From NCBI RefSeq assembly GCF_018143015.1, contig NC_054741.1, forward strand, positions 46,244,548 to 46,308,547: 64,000 bases of DNA, read 5' to 3'. Shown one piece after another: positions 1 to 12,314 of the stretch; the stretch's first letter is position 1; the number at the start of each line of letters is the position of its first letter. A model generated the notes under the pieces. It did no database searches. It saw only the letters and a program-made list of their open reading frames with translations, and had not been told where the DNA came from. Made by a program: the position numbers and the translations under genes. Origin of the DNA: Lytechinus variegatus. Lineage: Eukaryota; Echinodermata; Echinoidea; Temnopleuroida; Toxopneustidae.

Positions 1-1329
1 GAACTTGTAGAATCTGAAAGTATAGCAATTAAAAAGGATGATTGGTGTAGTAGTTGAAAAGTTCAAACTGTGGGAGGTGAGACATATCCTTTTTATAATT
101 GAAAAGCCTTTAGCTTGGATTATGCTTCAAAGCTTATGAGATTTTAATTTAAAAAATGGGAAAGGCAGGTTGAGTTAAAAGCAATTTGTATATCTCTTGT
201 TAATTAAATAATTTTAAACTCTAGTGCTTGTGATCACAGAGGCGTAAAGTAATTTAAAATGAAGCAGTCAAATTTTCCCTACGGTGACCGTATGGGCAAG
301 TCGAAAACATTCGTTTGAATATTTTTTTGTACCAGCTACATTATAGAGGATATTGGTACAACGGCCCATTTCTTTCTTTTCAATGGACTTCTGTCAGCTT
401 TCTTTTGCTTTTTCCTTTTATTTTTTTATGTTTTCAAAATTTGGATAGCGAAAAAATATCATTATGACGTCTCCCTTGATTGTGATTTAATATTAAGTTT
501 ATCATGAGAGATGTCTTGAATGAGTATCAGGAGTATTGTCAGTGACAAACTTGCTCTCGGTGAGTCTCAGACAATCATATCATGCAAAATTTATGTTTCA
601 AATATTATAACAGTTGTCTTTAAAAATAAGGTTTAATGCATAAGGTTTATTTGGATGTTATTTAAGCATTTATGTACTTCTTTTTAATGGGTGTCTATTT
701 TGTTATTAGCAGGTGAGTAGACAAGTCATGGCAGATGGTATTCCACTGAATCAATATTGATACCCTCGATATTGTTACTTCAAAAATGGCTTTAATACTC
801 ATTCAAAATTGTACCCCAATTCAGCAAACAGTACGTCTTTTACTTTACATTTCTTTTTTTGGAAGTGCATATAGAGACATTATAATATACATTAAATGCG
901 CTATAAATGCACGTATTGTTGTTATCGTTATTATCATTATTATTATTACTTTCGTATCATCTCGAGAACATTTTCGCCATGAACTGATTCTACAGATGAA
1001 ATACTCCATAGAAAGTGGAGAATGTATATTCTATAAAGCTATAAACTGGCGAGTGAAATATGCACAGGCGTATAAGTCATGATTTTGAATGGACTTGAAC
1101 TTCCTAACAAACCCCCTATAAAAAGGGGGAGTTGGGGGAGCTGAAGAAAATGTCGCAAAAGTAAACTCTCTTGAAGAAAATAACGTATAGTGGATTGTAA
1201 AGATAATGAGGTTTCGGTCTTTCAAGGGGGCGGCGAATAAGACAACCCTTCTCCTCAAATTCCCCCCACCTCCTCCCACGAAATCCCCGCCCATGTCTGT
1301 CTAAATCACAGGAACATCTTGCGCCCCCA
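1..1329. other. Non-coding, probably intron of the GPCR gene
   Basis: AT-rich sequence with no exon I can support. It lies upstream of the TM6-TM7 exon of a receptor whose earlier exons are not visible, so it is probably intron. The short open frames here are low-complexity and have no recognisable domain. Confidence 0.4.
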
Positions 1330-3150
1330 TGCTTTTTTTTCTTTATACATATTTATTTATTTATTAGAACATATTTATTCAGGTACAAAAGATCAGTATA
1401 AAACTGTTTTTCATCAATGACCTGATGAAAACATAAAGAATAACATAAATCATCACATCATACATGAAAATATAGTCAAAATCTAAATCAAAGATAACAA
1501 TACTTAGTAACATAAATAAACAAATATTGTTACTTAAATGGTAATATTAATCAAACTAAAATATTTTAAATTATTAAAAGGAACAGTAACTAATTTTAAT
1601 ACTACTAATTGTATAATTTATTCGCTGATAAAAACAATGAACAATGAAATAATCCTGGCACAATAGAAAATCGAGTGAAAAAAAAAAAAAAAAAAATGGC
1701 AATCAGTTATAAATGTATGTCTAACTATAAGATATCAAAGGGTTAGGATCATTACACATAAAAGCAATGTAACATCAATATTAAATAGGAATAGGGGAAT
1801 TGTATTTTACAACAAATGAAATATAAGTAAGGATTATTATGGACAAAATCATTGGATTACTAATACTATCTGAAAAGATTTAAAAGTATAGGAATATCTG
1901 TATTAACCATGGTAACATAAAAGTAAGGAGAGGTGAAGAATAGAGATGCAGTCAAATGTTCATAGTGATTGTGGCAGCCATTGTGAGTCGAAAATTGACA
2001 TGATATCATAGGAAATACATTTTTTTTAAAGGATGATTTAAAAGAATTTACTGTAACTGCATTCTGAAGTGAGTATGGTAAATTGTTCCAGACCCGTGCG
2101 GCGGAGAACATAAAAGATTTTTTGAAGCATTCAATATTTGGTTTAGGGGGAACAACATTTAGTGTATTATAATTACGTGTTCTAACATTATGCCTTTCAC
2201 AAACCATTTCAATATTATTACATAAACGAGATGGGGCCATTCCATGAATACATTTATACATTAAGTTTGCTAAAAAATAATCTCTTCTTCGTTCAATAGA
2301 TCTCCATTTCATATCCTTAACAATCTGATCCCCACTATAATTTATAAAATCGAAATTACTAGTAACGTATCGGGCAGCTCGTTTCTGAAGTCTATGAAGT
2401 TTTGAGAGGGCATTATAACCTATTTTATTTCCCCAGACCGATATGGCATAGTCAAAACAGGGTTGTATATTGGATTTATATAATATATTTAATAGGTTTT
2501 CATTAAGGATATGACGTAATTTACCTAGTGAAAATATCTTATAAGCTAAACTTTTAGACAACATAGCAATATGTGAATTCCATTTTAGATTTTCGTCTAT
2601 TTCTACCCCAAGATATCTAATAGTTTTAACTTGTTCTACTGGCTTATCGTCAATGAATAGGTGAAGTTTATCAGTGGATCCATTTTTAAGCAACATGACT
2701 TTTGTCTTATCAACATTAATTGTAAGATGATTGGCGTCATACCATTTTTTTTATTTTATCTAAGTTATTTTGCATATCAATATTTATTGTTGTTATGTTT
2801 GGACCAATATTATATATGACAACATCATCCGCAAATATATTACATGTGCCACTTACACTTTCAGATATATCATTAATCATTATGAGAAATAAAATAGGGC
2901 CCAGAACACTTCCCTGTGGGATCCCAACGGTTACATTTTGATAGGATGATAATAGACCGTGGCAATATACAGTTTGTTTTCTGTTGCGAAGATAACATTT
3001 GAACCATTCCAAAGGGATATCATAAATTCCATATTTCTCCATTTTAAAAAGAAGTAGATTATGGTCAATTGAATCAAAACATTTTGATATATCCAAAAAG
3101 CATGCTCCAACAACATATGAATTGATTAAATCAGAATTGCTTTTAAAATT
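1330..3150 (-). mobile_element. 5'-truncated LINE (Jockey/CR1-like), reverse transcriptase C-terminal part
   Basis: Reads on the minus strand. The first segment (3140 to 2737) carries reverse transcriptase motifs: LDISKCFDSIDHNLL, GIPQGSVLGPILF and the catalytic FADD box (FADDVVIY). The second segment (to 1866) continues with the thumb and C-terminal region typical of non-LTR elements (YLGVEIDENLKWNSHI, LHRLQKRAARYV, AARVWNNLP). The two frames differ by one base, and the switch falls in an A8 run (T8 at about 2746-2753), so this is a single frameshift; across it the residues WYDANHLTINVDKTK read naturally. The endonuclease and ORF1 are missing, as usual for a 5'-truncated copy. The lower end at about 1330-1370 is T-rich on the plus strand with a reversed AATAAA, taken as the 3' end after a UTR of about 540 bp. 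The exact clade is uncertain. Confidence 0.85.
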
Positions 3151-4079
3151 TATTTTAGGCTTAACAGCAGGGGTGACAGGGAAGCGAACATCCCGTATGA
3201 TATTTCAAACTAGCCAAATAGAGAAAATAAGAAGAAAAATTAAGAAATATGACAGAAAGATCCTGTTACTCTATGATAAACTTGTTTAATATTCCATTAA
3301 AAAAATAGATGACGTCACCTTTCAGTCGTCTTGTCCACCCTATCAAAAACATCCTGTGATACACCCACTTCTCATCCGTTATTGTATCAGCTTTACTTCT
3401 ATTTTCCTCCTACATGTACAAGGTAGTCAAGTTGCATTAGATTTTTTATCACTTAATCTAAGATCTTGATCAAATTCCAAACAAATACATCAAAAAAGAG
3501 CGTGGCATTTTCCTTGGATTATTTTATCACTTACACGATTTGGGGGTAGTTTAGAATTATGTAAATGCATAACTGTTGTGGACATAAATGTAGAAATTAG
3601 TTTAGCAATTTATCGTTGTCGTGTGAGCAGATGCGAATAATTATATCTACTTATTTTATGTGTATGCTTGTGTGTCACGTGTAGTTGTCCATTGAATATT
3701 TGATTTGAGTTGATTTATTGTTTCATATGCACAAAAGACATCTTGAGCAAATGAGTACATTATGAAGAAATGTCATTCACTGTTTTACGTAGAAATTCAA
3801 TAATATGAAATATGAGGAACCTATTATCTTGTAAACACATGCAGATTCTCATTGGAGAATTATTCCCATTGGAGTAGAAAATGTCTGTTCTGTAAAGTTC
3901 TTTGGTACATTTGCAAATGAAAGGGGCAATGGTATATAAATCAGGTTTCGACTTGAACCTTACACTCTCCACTAAAAATAGTATAAAAAAAGTAAACCAG
4001 TGACTGTTTTATACACAACAATTTCCTTTCTAAATCGTCTTACATTATATACTTTTTTTTAATAATCAAGTACTAATTT
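3151..4079. other. Non-coding, no feature seen
   Basis: Unremarkable AT-rich sequence between a LINE and a SINE, probably intron. No exon, RNA gene or clear repeat was recognised. Confidence 0.4.
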
Positions 4080-4305
4080 ATAAAGTATAAGCGCTTAACT
4101 TTATCTGGAGTCTCTACAATGATGTAGCATAATCACCCTGATTTCAGCAGAGTACTTTCTTCGTGTCAAGATCAAGGAATCACTTACTGCCGGGTATCTC
4201 ACCTGGGTTGAGTACGGTACAATATGGTTAAATTGATTTCTGAAGTTAATTATCACCGGAGTAGGTTTTGAACCCACGACCCTCAGAACCGCATAACCGG
4301 GATGC
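4080..4305 (-). repeat. tRNA-derived SINE fragment (same family as 38.3, 46.4, 52.3 and 58.8 kb)
   Basis: On the minus strand it has a tRNA-like B-box (GGGTTCAAAACCT), then the family body with the conserved motifs of an 'aaccca-ggt' block and a tail resembling the 3' part of the 58.8-kb copy (cttggag, aagttaag, cgct). The A-box end is degraded. It lies just upstream of the receptor exon, within an intron. Confidence 0.6.
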
Positions 4306-4490
4306 TTCCTTTACAAAAATCACAATTGCTTAATTTTTTTTCATTTCACCAAATTTGCATATTTGTCCAAACATTTAAGAATACACAAAAACATTTTTTT
4401 TCACTTAGTGAAAATCACATGTATAGAGCAGTGTATCTACTTTTTTATTTTTTTTAATTGTTATTCACCTTGATTGTTTATCTTTTTCAG

Positions 4491-4707
4491 GTATCATCAT
4501 GGGTGCGTTTGTTGTGTGTTGGCTTCCTTTCTTTCTGCTTTACGTCATAAAACCATTCTGCCTCAACTGCCAAATACCCAAGGCTCTTGATCGCTTCGTT
4601 CTCTGGTTAGGCTACCTAAACAGCCTCCTCAATCCCATCATTTATATCTGCTGCAAGCCATTGTTCAGAGTGACATTCAAACGTATACTGCTCTTTACAT
4701 ACTGCAG
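4491..4707 (+). CDS. GPCR exon: TM6, extracellular loop 3, TM7, helix 8
   Basis: A strong acceptor (pyrimidine tract then cag at 4488-4490) and a strong donor (CAG|GTAAGC at 4705-4713) bound the exon. It enters with the last two bases of a Gly codon, giving the family-typical [15 protein letters not shown]. If the intron is retained, translation stops at once: the donor's TAA (4709-4711) is in frame after CR. Confidence 0.8.
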
Positions 4708-7700
4708 GTAAGCGACTTGGTTGCAAGTTTATCTGAACGTGCCCTGCTATACTAAAATCTGGATATACATTTCAAAATCTGTATAGTGTTCGGCATTCCT
4801 AACTCCTAAGATTAGCTTAAGTGAATCCTAGTTACCTGAATGAAAGGATATTTCATAAACAGATGGGTAAAAGTGCGAAAAGAAAAGGCAAAATGAATGA
4901 CAATCATATTGCAGGCCAATAAACCATGTTTCCAATTCTTGATTTCCATTAAAGAAATATAGATATATATTTATATTCTTTGGGGGCACAGGCAGAGATC
5001 CCCCTTTATATTCGAAGTATATTCTCAATCGGGCTTCCTCTGTTCTCAGGCCTGTACTTGAGTTACAAGAGTCTTGTAATAAATCTGTGGAACTCGTTAA
5101 GTCCCTATTAAAGGGGAATCCAACCCAAATAAAAACTTGTTTTTATAAGGAAAAGAAATGTCAGACAAGTTGATAGGTGAAAGTTTGAACAATATCGGAC
5201 AAACAACAAGAAAGTTATGAATTTTTAAAAGTTGTGAATATTGGTAATCACTATACCCATGGAGACTTCAAATTGGCCGCACATGTGATGTCATAGTGAT
5301 GTAAGGCAAGGACTACTCTTCCATGTACTCCAATACATATTATGGCTAAAATGTCATTTTGTCCCAAAGTTTTATTTCAAATTGAAATTTTTCTTTCATG
5401 AGGACATAAAACAACATACTACCTGGGATATATTTAGATTACTTCCCCAGGGGAATTGGTACTTAGGAGAAAACCACAAATCCCTGATAATAAAGTACAT
5501 GGCCTATGGGAAAGTTGTCCTTGCCCCTTGTCATAATTTACTTACCCAGTTGCCAATTTGAAATCTACATAGTATTAGTGATCTCAATTTTAAAGCAGCT
5601 ATAACTTTCTTATTGCTTGTCCGATTTCTTTCAAATTTTCACCATTCTGTTTAATCTATTTTTCTCTTTCCCAACACAACATTTTATGGCCAATGCTGGA
5701 TTCCCCTTTAAGCACAAATTGAAATTCTGACATTACATGGGTTCTCTAAGGGGTGATAGCAGAGGTAAGGAAAGCTTATGAATACTTCATTAAGAGTTTA
5801 AAGGTATAAAAAGTAAGTAGAACAAGGGGAGGAAGAAAAGAGAAGGGAAAACAGAACAAAAAGGAAGTGAAAGGAGAAGATAAGTAGAAGGACAAGAAGT
5901 CAAATTATTCATGACTACGATAGATTTTGTTCGATTTGGGATGAAATTCACAAAATAACGACTAATTTGTTTCGTTTTCTAAGAGGTTCTATGCTTTTGG
6001 CAAACATGGCAAATGGGTTGTCGAAACAGTTTGGGTTTATGCACGTTCCCGCAACGGGAAAACACCCTCATTGCCCTCGTATCACCAGACGTACTCTCTT
6101 AAAAAAAGTGTCTAACCATTTTAGGTGACGTCAGATAAAGTAATTAATTGCTTATTTGGAGAGCTTATCAAGTGTTTTTCTATCATGTGTATGGAGTGCC
6201 ACTAAATGTCCATTAAGAAACCATGAAAATCAAGTGATTTACATCACAGGGTGAATTGATTACCCATTATTTTACACAGTTTATCTTACACACAAGCTAC
6301 ATAGGACGACCTTTTCAAATATCAGTCAGTTGCTCTGCATGATCGCGGGCAGGGGTACACAATTAGCTGCTGTATACAGGTCTTTTTTATATTTATTTTT
6401 AGAGTTAAACTTCATTGTCTTTGAAAATGAAAGAGAATACTGATATACTAATGTAATATTAAAAAGCTAAATTCTCGATCGAAATATTATAAATTCCCAT
6501 TTTTTTTCATTTAAAAAACCTCATTCATTAAATGAGATTAAAAGTATATGATTTTTTTGTAAACACAGACGTTATTTTTTAATGTGCATCGTTTAAATCA
6601 TTAAGTCAAGTGTTTGAAGGTATTTTATCTATGAAGATACAAATAGGGTGCTGACTTGGGCAAACCATTGCATTTTGAACCGTCAAGATGTAATGATAGT
6701 CCAACATATTTTACATTATGTCCGGCTTAAGATATTAAATAACTCAAAAATTAAAAATCCATTGTGCAGACAAGCTTTTCAGGCACTTAATCATCTTATC
6801 CAAATGATAAAAAAACGGATAGTAAGAAGTAACCTTTCTAAAAGGAGTGCGGCAGTCTACATTAAGTGGTGCAGTAAATGTTAATCAGAGAAACACTAAA
6901 CACTCAATAGATTATAATTTAGGGGAGCATTTTATGAAACATCCGACAAATTGGCTGGTGTTATCACATCGGGTTATCAGGTCTGGCAATCGCGAAACCC
7001 AATTTAAAAAAGGTCCCAGTAAATTCCCGAAAAGTCGGGTCCAGTTTGCATGAATATTTGAGAAAAAGGCCCCCTAATTAAATTCCCGAAAGGTCGGGTC
7101 CAATTTACCCTATGTTCTGTTAAAATTATAGCAAATTCTAGAATGGTCAGGTAAACTGGATCCGACATCGGAATTAAGGGGGGGGGTGGTTTCTCGAATG
7201 ATTGGGTATACTCCCCGACCCGACGCGACAACCCGATATGATGGCACAAGCCACAAAATCTGTTCTAGTTGCCACAGATATACATGTACCCCTCAGTCAA
7301 TCATACTTCCCTTTACTTTCACTGCTTGAGAAGCGAACACTCTAAAAAAAATAGGGCCTTTCGGATAAAAATGCTCCATGAGGGTAATTATGTGTCCAAC
7401 CAACCTTGGGCAATTCTTTTTGGCATTTTTATTTATCCAGTGTGAATAAAATTTTGCCCATTCTAAAGTAATTGCTGCTTATTTTTTAATCTTACTGGAC
7501 GAAATGTTTCCCGCATTGGGTAAAATATTGCCAAAAATGTGTTGGACATATAATTACCCTCTTGCTGGTTAAAATTTTGCCCCAATATTTTTGCAGTGAA
7601 GGTGTCTGACCATGGTATCTACCTGCCGACAAGTCCTCCAACAAAAATTCACATGAATCAATGCAATGTCGCAGTCACATCAGATCGAAACAAACTTCAA

Positions 7701-10700
7701 ACTGAGCGATAGAATGTCACACATAAAATTAGTTAAAAGTATTTGATCGTTCTGTGATCGGTTTCGTTGGTGTGACTGCAAAACAAACTGACATCTGGAG
7801 CGACTCTGAAAAAAAGAAGGTTGGTCAAAACAATCCAATTTGAGATGAAGTTGTGTCCGACCAAAAACGCTAGGTGGTTTCAGACCGCCTCGAATTTCGT
7901 CAGTTCCAGGTATTCTCTGATCGGGAAATTTACCCCGATCAGAAAATACCAAGTTTTTTGGTAATGTGAAAGCAAACTACGCGTAATATCCCCGAAAGAA
8001 AATAGCCGCTAAACAGTAGGTACTTGGCGAAATTACGAGAATTTTCGCGGGGATTTTACCAAGGTCGCATGTATTTAGGCGATGTGAAAGCAAATTACGG
8101 GAACTTTTAGCCCAGCGTGTCGTTGGGTGCGGCGCCGTGGGTGGCTGCTGGGCTAGTGATTTTGAATCTCGCGCCTTGCCTGCTTATCAGACCATACTGC
8201 GCATGCTCGTAACTTCAGGAACTTATCCCGAAGGGGTATGGTTTCAGGGCGGTGTGAATGCCTAAAAAAAGTTCTCGTAATTTAACGGGATTCTTGTGAT
8301 CGAGGCGGTAAAAAATTGGAGTTTCAGCTCCTTGAACACGATTCTTTATACCAGAGATGTACTAGTATCTTTACAAATCTTGTTTCGTTCGGGCATAATA
8401 ATTATATTCACCGACACATGACCAGTCCTGGTTAAGAACAGGGTAATAATTATAAATTAATTGCCACCAAACAACAATGAAAATAATTAGTAGGGGGGGG
8501 GGGGTATTTAGAACCACCATCTTCCTTACAATATTTTAAGTGTAACTAATGTTACTTCACAAATTCAGTAGAGCCGGTCCATTAAATCAACTCAGGAGGG
8601 GGCACTTGAGAAAGAACTCAATATCAAGTTCACCAAGGAGAGTTAAAGACGACTCTGTTGGAATTAATTTTAACCAAATCAATTCGCTACGGCCGTTGAA
8701 TCGATTTGTAGTACCGAACCAGTCACTCGAATTTAAACTTTTCTTTTTCCCTAATTATTTTCAAAGACCCCCAACAAAGATCACAAATGCCGTCTGGAAT
8801 TTGGTATTCAGCTGCCTGCTGAAATGGATTCGGCAATCTCTTGTTATGTAAAGCGCGTTGACATGGTTTAAAAGATATGTTAAGTGGATTGTTATCATTA
8901 TACATTATTATCATTATTATCATCATCATCATTATTATTGTTATCAATATTATTATTATCATTATTATTAGTAGTAGTAGTAGAAGTAGTAGTAGTAGTA
9001 GTATCATTATTATTATATATTTTTCTTTTTTTGTAAAGGGAAATTATACTCTCCAGAGTATTTCATTTCAGGATTTCATATTAAATGATATTTGCGAGCA
9101 ACTAATCTCGTGATTATAGAAGGAGAACTCTTTCCAAATGCCACAACAGCGTTAATACTCGGATGATAATCAATCCTATTTTTTTGTTCTGAAATCACTT
9201 AGATTTTCTTGTTTCTGAGTTGTATCTTCATTATTATCATAAACATGTTTCAAATGGAACATTTAAAGTTTTTTTCTCTATTTCGCCCTATATTGTGTTT
9301 TTGCCTTTATGCAATTTTACCTTCCTAAACATATTGATTTACTCTATAATGCTTGCGATTTGTTATACATCTGGGGGCCGTTTCATAAAGCTGTTCGTAA
9401 GACTAGTGAACCTTTCTTACGCGCTTAACCATCGCCAACGAATGTATCATTTTCCACAAGAAAGGATCACCAGTCGTTCTTAAAGTCGCTCTTAACTTAC
9501 GAGCAGCTTTATGAAACACCCACCAGATATCATAAACTCGGGAATCAAATAATAGGGAGAATTAGCAAAATATACTGATGATCTGAGTGTGACGTCACTG
9601 TATTTGTATAGTACTGGGTATTGTATATTTTTATAACGGTTAAAAGGCCAGTTAAACCTGCTATTCGACAAGGCCGTGAACAATTTAAAAACAAATACAA
9701 AATAGTAACAACGAAAACGTGACACAAAAGGAAAACAATATAGAAATAAATTCTGAAAGAAAAATTGAAGTTAACAAAAAATGTGAAGTAAAGAAACGGA
9801 ATGATACGCAAAGTAGTATGCAAATTCATCATCAATGTGTATGTTGGCAAGTTAATCAAAAAAGTATGCAGAGGTGGATGGTGTCAGATGATGGATATTG
9901 ATTAATGATATGAGACGCGCAAAAAAATTACTTCTTTTCTAATAGGATGGTCATTGAAGAAGCGGAATAAAGGGGGCTATTTCTGAAATAATTTTGGTGT
10001 TGCTTTGAACACTACATGACCTCTCAAGATGATAAAATGGTTTAAGGCATATAGGATGTTTTAGGATGGGATGGATAATGAAAACTATTGAGGCCTATGG
10101 ATTTATCAAAGTTGTCAGTCCTGCTAATCAGAGCTTGAAATCTCATCGTTTATTGTGGATTTGTGGATAATACCGATTTTTATTACATTTTCCTTTGACA
10201 TAACCCGCAGGAGAAAGGGAGACTGGAAACTTGGCAAACCAGTACAGAGAGGCATCCTTGTCAACTCATCCCATCAAAATCGGCCCAACTCTTCATCGGA
10301 TGGACCGAGTGGAGGACGACGAAAGCGGCCCGGCCGAGTTATGTTTGCCGATTGTCCTAGGGGCGAACTTTACGATGAGAAGGATCAGTCTCTTTCTCGC
10401 ACACCTACACTGCCGCCAGAGAGGAATAGTGATGGAATAGTCACTTACCGAAATCTTCCAACTAGAGAAAACGAGAGACTGAACAAAAGAAATGGGTCAT
10501 ATGACCACCAGCTTTATAATGCCAACTCGAATAACAATTGCCTGTATGCTCAAAACAAGGGTAAAGGCAAAGTTGGCAACTTCGCCACAACGAGCTCTTC
10601 AATTCCGCCACAGTTCAGAAAGGGCGATTCAGACCATAGCAGCAGTGGCTCAGCAAATGACGTTAGTGGATCGAAGCTCTGTTGTGCAGGCTCGAGGAGC

Positions 10701-11036
10701 CGATCATCGGACAATATTGAATCCATGCGTAACCATGGCAGTGGTAGCCAGAGAAGGTCTCAGGTTGTTGAAGTCGAGATTGCAAGAGAAGTCAGAGACT
10801 ACTGTGGTGCAGAACATTACCCGTGTCAAAGTGGAACGATGGAGGTGTTCTCCACCAGGACGACAGGAATTCATTCTGATAGTATGAACCGAGATGAAAT
10901 TGAAGTCGACGGTGACTCGAGAGTGGTGGAGACCGATCAAACAGGGCCAGAGACTTTGAATGAGTGCCATGACAGGCCTGAGGAAGCGGTGTCTTCAAAA
11001 CACGATTTCAACGTTTTCCGCGAAGTACTTGTTTGA
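4491..11036 (+). CDS. 3' part of a class A biogenic-amine-like GPCR gene (TM6-TM7 exon plus cytoplasmic tail exon)
   Basis: Two exons are visible, 4491-4707 and 10211-11036, separated by a 5.5-kb intron. The first encodes TM6 with the FxxCWxP motif (FVVCWLPFF), an extracellular loop with two cysteines (PFCLNCQIP) and TM7 with NPxxY (NPIIY). Helix 8 and a cysteine (LLFTYC) that could be palmitoylated follow. The junction is TGC AG|G AGA AAG, so the phase matches exactly and gives [13 protein letters not shown]. The tail is Ser/Thr/Arg-rich and has no domain I recognise. The family binds small amines and couples to G proteins at the plasma membrane. Sequence around TM6-TM7 resembles octopamine, dopamine, serotonin and alpha-adrenergic receptors, and I cannot choose among them. 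TM1-TM5 must lie on exons left of the window. Confidence 0.75.
4708..5107. other. Intron sequence, no feature seen
   Basis: Start of the large GPCR intron. No recognised repeat or exon. Confidence 0.4.
5108..5711. mobile_element. TTAA-flanked palindromic MITE, family D
   Basis: The ends are inverted copies: TTAAAGGGGAATCCA at the left and its complement TGGATTCCCCTTTAA at the right. Internal inverted blocks (caaggac...gtccttg, aagtt...aactt) run towards the centre. The TTAA target and the small palindromic body without an open frame fit non-autonomous piggyBac- or Kolobok-type elements. Confidence 0.7.
5712..7334. other. Intron sequence with short local duplications
   Basis: At about 7010-7110 a short block (aaattcccgaaa-gtcgggtcca) occurs twice in direct orientation, with a further related stretch on the other strand to 7230. 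Otherwise no exon or known element is seen in this part of the GPCR intron. Confidence 0.4.
7335..7610. mobile_element. Palindromic MITE-like repeat
   Basis: Inverted arms: gagggtaattatgtgtccaa near 7380 and its complement ending at about 7561 (ttggacatataattaccctc), with further inverted pieces (ttgggcaat / attgggtaaa). It contains no open frame. It sits in the GPCR intron. Confidence 0.55.
7611..8884. other. Intron sequence with unclassified repeat
   Basis: Between about 7840 and 8330 the phrases 'gtgaaagcaaa(c/t)tacg' (near 7967 and 8087) and 'cggtgtgaatg' recur, suggesting a decayed inverted or tandem repeat. No protein-coding exon was found. Confidence 0.35.
8885..9020. repeat. ATT/ATC-AGT trinucleotide microsatellite
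   Basis: Runs of ATT/ATC change to AGT repeats near 8970. Open frames through it are poly-Ile/Ser translations and not genes. Confidence 0.85.
9371..9527. mobile_element. Short palindromic MITE
   Basis: Arms such as tttcataaagctgttcgtaag (9391-9411, one mismatch) pair with cttacgagcagctttatgaaa near 9496-9516, and the outer ends are GC-rich (gggggcc / cacccacc). Total about 155 bp. The same architecture recurs at 29.6 and 58.2 kb. Confidence 0.6.
9528..10210. other. Intron 3' end before GPCR tail exon
   Basis: No repeat or exon recognised. It ends with a pyrimidine-rich stretch and the acceptor cccgcag (10204-10210). The ATG at 10155 that opens a longer frame is inside this intron and is not taken as a start. 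Confidence 0.5.
10211..11036 (+). CDS. GPCR terminal exon: long cytoplasmic tail
   Basis: 826 bases, entered in phase 2, encoding 274 residues and a TGA stop at 11034-11036. The protein is polar and rich in Ser, Arg, Asn and Asp, with basic patches ([19 protein letters not shown]) and ends EVLV, which would fit a class II PDZ-binding end (inference). Base composition is clearly more GC-rich than the flanks. Assignment to the receptor rests on exact phase fit with the upstream donor, same strand and absence of any other partner; cDNA is lacking. It could instead belong to another gene. Confidence 0.65.
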
Positions 11037-11162
11037 TTTTTGTTATCAATGTATGGTGTTTTTATATATATATATATATATATTAAATATATATAAAATA
11101 TTTTAGTGGTATAGCCAGGTGATTATGCTTATTGGTCATGTTGATGTAACTCTTGATCAGAA

Positions 11163-12064
11163 ATTACGCTGAGAATATAACTTCATCAGTTTATTGCAGT
11201 ACACAGTTAAAACGCTGTTTAAGATTTTATATGTTAACTATATGAACCTTACAATATTTGTTAAACCGTTTAAACAATCCTGTTTGATTTATTGAAAATT
11301 AGATATTGAAAATTAAACTTTGTTACTTAAGATTTAAACAGTTGTTAAAATTGTTTAAAGTTCAAGTCCACCTCAGAAAAATGTTGATTCGAATCAATAG
11401 AGAAAAATCAGACAAGCACAATGCTGAAGATTTCATCAAAATCGGATGTAAAATAAGAAAGTTATGACATTTCAAAGTTTCGCTTATTTTTAACAAAATA
11501 GTTATATGAACGAGCCAGTTACATCCAAATGAGAGAGTCGATGATGTCACTCACTCACTATTTCTTTTGTTTTTTATTGTTTGAAGTATACAATATTTCA
11601 ATTTTTACGAATTTGATGATTAGGACCTCCTTGCCTGAATCACAAAATGTTAAAATAATGGAATTCCACGTGTTCAGGGAGGAATGAAACTTCATTTCAC
11701 ATGCCAATGACGAGAAAATCAAAATATTTCATATTTCAAACAATAAAAAACAAAAGAAATAGTGAGTGAGTGACATCAACTCTCTCATTTGGATGTAACT
11801 GGCTCGTTCATATAACTGTTTTTGTGAAATGTTCATTCAAAGCGAAACTTTAACGTTCTTATTTTACATCCGATTTAGATGAAATTTTCTGTGTTATGCT
11901 TGTGGAATTTTTCTCCTTTTATTCAAATCAAGTTTTTGTTGGGGTGGATTTGTCCTTTAAACAATTACTGTAAGGTTCATATAGTAAACAGCGTTGTATA
12001 AAATCTTAAACAGCGTTTTAACTGTGTACTGCAATAAATTGATGAAGTTATATTCTCAGCGTAA
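11163..12064. mobile_element. Outer foldback element interrupted at its centre by a TTAA MITE
   Basis: Arms at about 11168-11275 and 11963-12064 are inverted copies: gctgagaatataacttcatc on the left and gatgaagttatattctcagc on the right, followed by matching 'cagtacacagttaaaacgct' blocks. Sequence inside (tttaaac, gttaaa-rich) resembles fragments at 41.87-41.96 kb and 61.63-61.81 kb, so this is a dispersed family. The centre is occupied by the separate MITE 11355-11958. Confidence 0.65.
11355..11958. mobile_element. TTAA-flanked palindromic MITE, family A (nested)
   Basis: Ends TTAAAGTTCAAGTCCACC on the left and GGTGGATTTGTCCTTTAA on the right. Arms of about 230 bp are near-perfect inverted copies, for example the blocks containing gagtgagtgacatca / gatgtcactcactcac and ttggatgtaactggctcgtt. 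No open frame. Further copies lie at 57571-58157 and, incomplete, at 32637. Confidence 0.8.
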
Positions 12065-12314
12065 TAGCTCGCCAGGCCAGAGACTACTTTGAACAGTTTA
12101 TCACTTTGGCAGTAGGTACATTGGCATAGAAAATACGTCCCGAAGATGTTGCGGTCACTGCCAAATTGATCTGAACCCGATCGTATTCGTATTCTCAGTC
12201 ATGTCAGTTCGCTGTCGCTCTGGCTCGGCAAGGTATTGGGATCACGCTAATTGTCACTCTGGAGTTTACCCCGGAGTTTACCTTTGTTCTGCATGAGTAG
12301 TTTTAACATGTCCA

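Noticed and set aside
10155-10210. ATG at 10155 as gene start of the 293-residue frame
   Set aside because: A good acceptor at 10204-10210 with exact phase fit to the GPCR exon makes the upstream 18 codons intronic.
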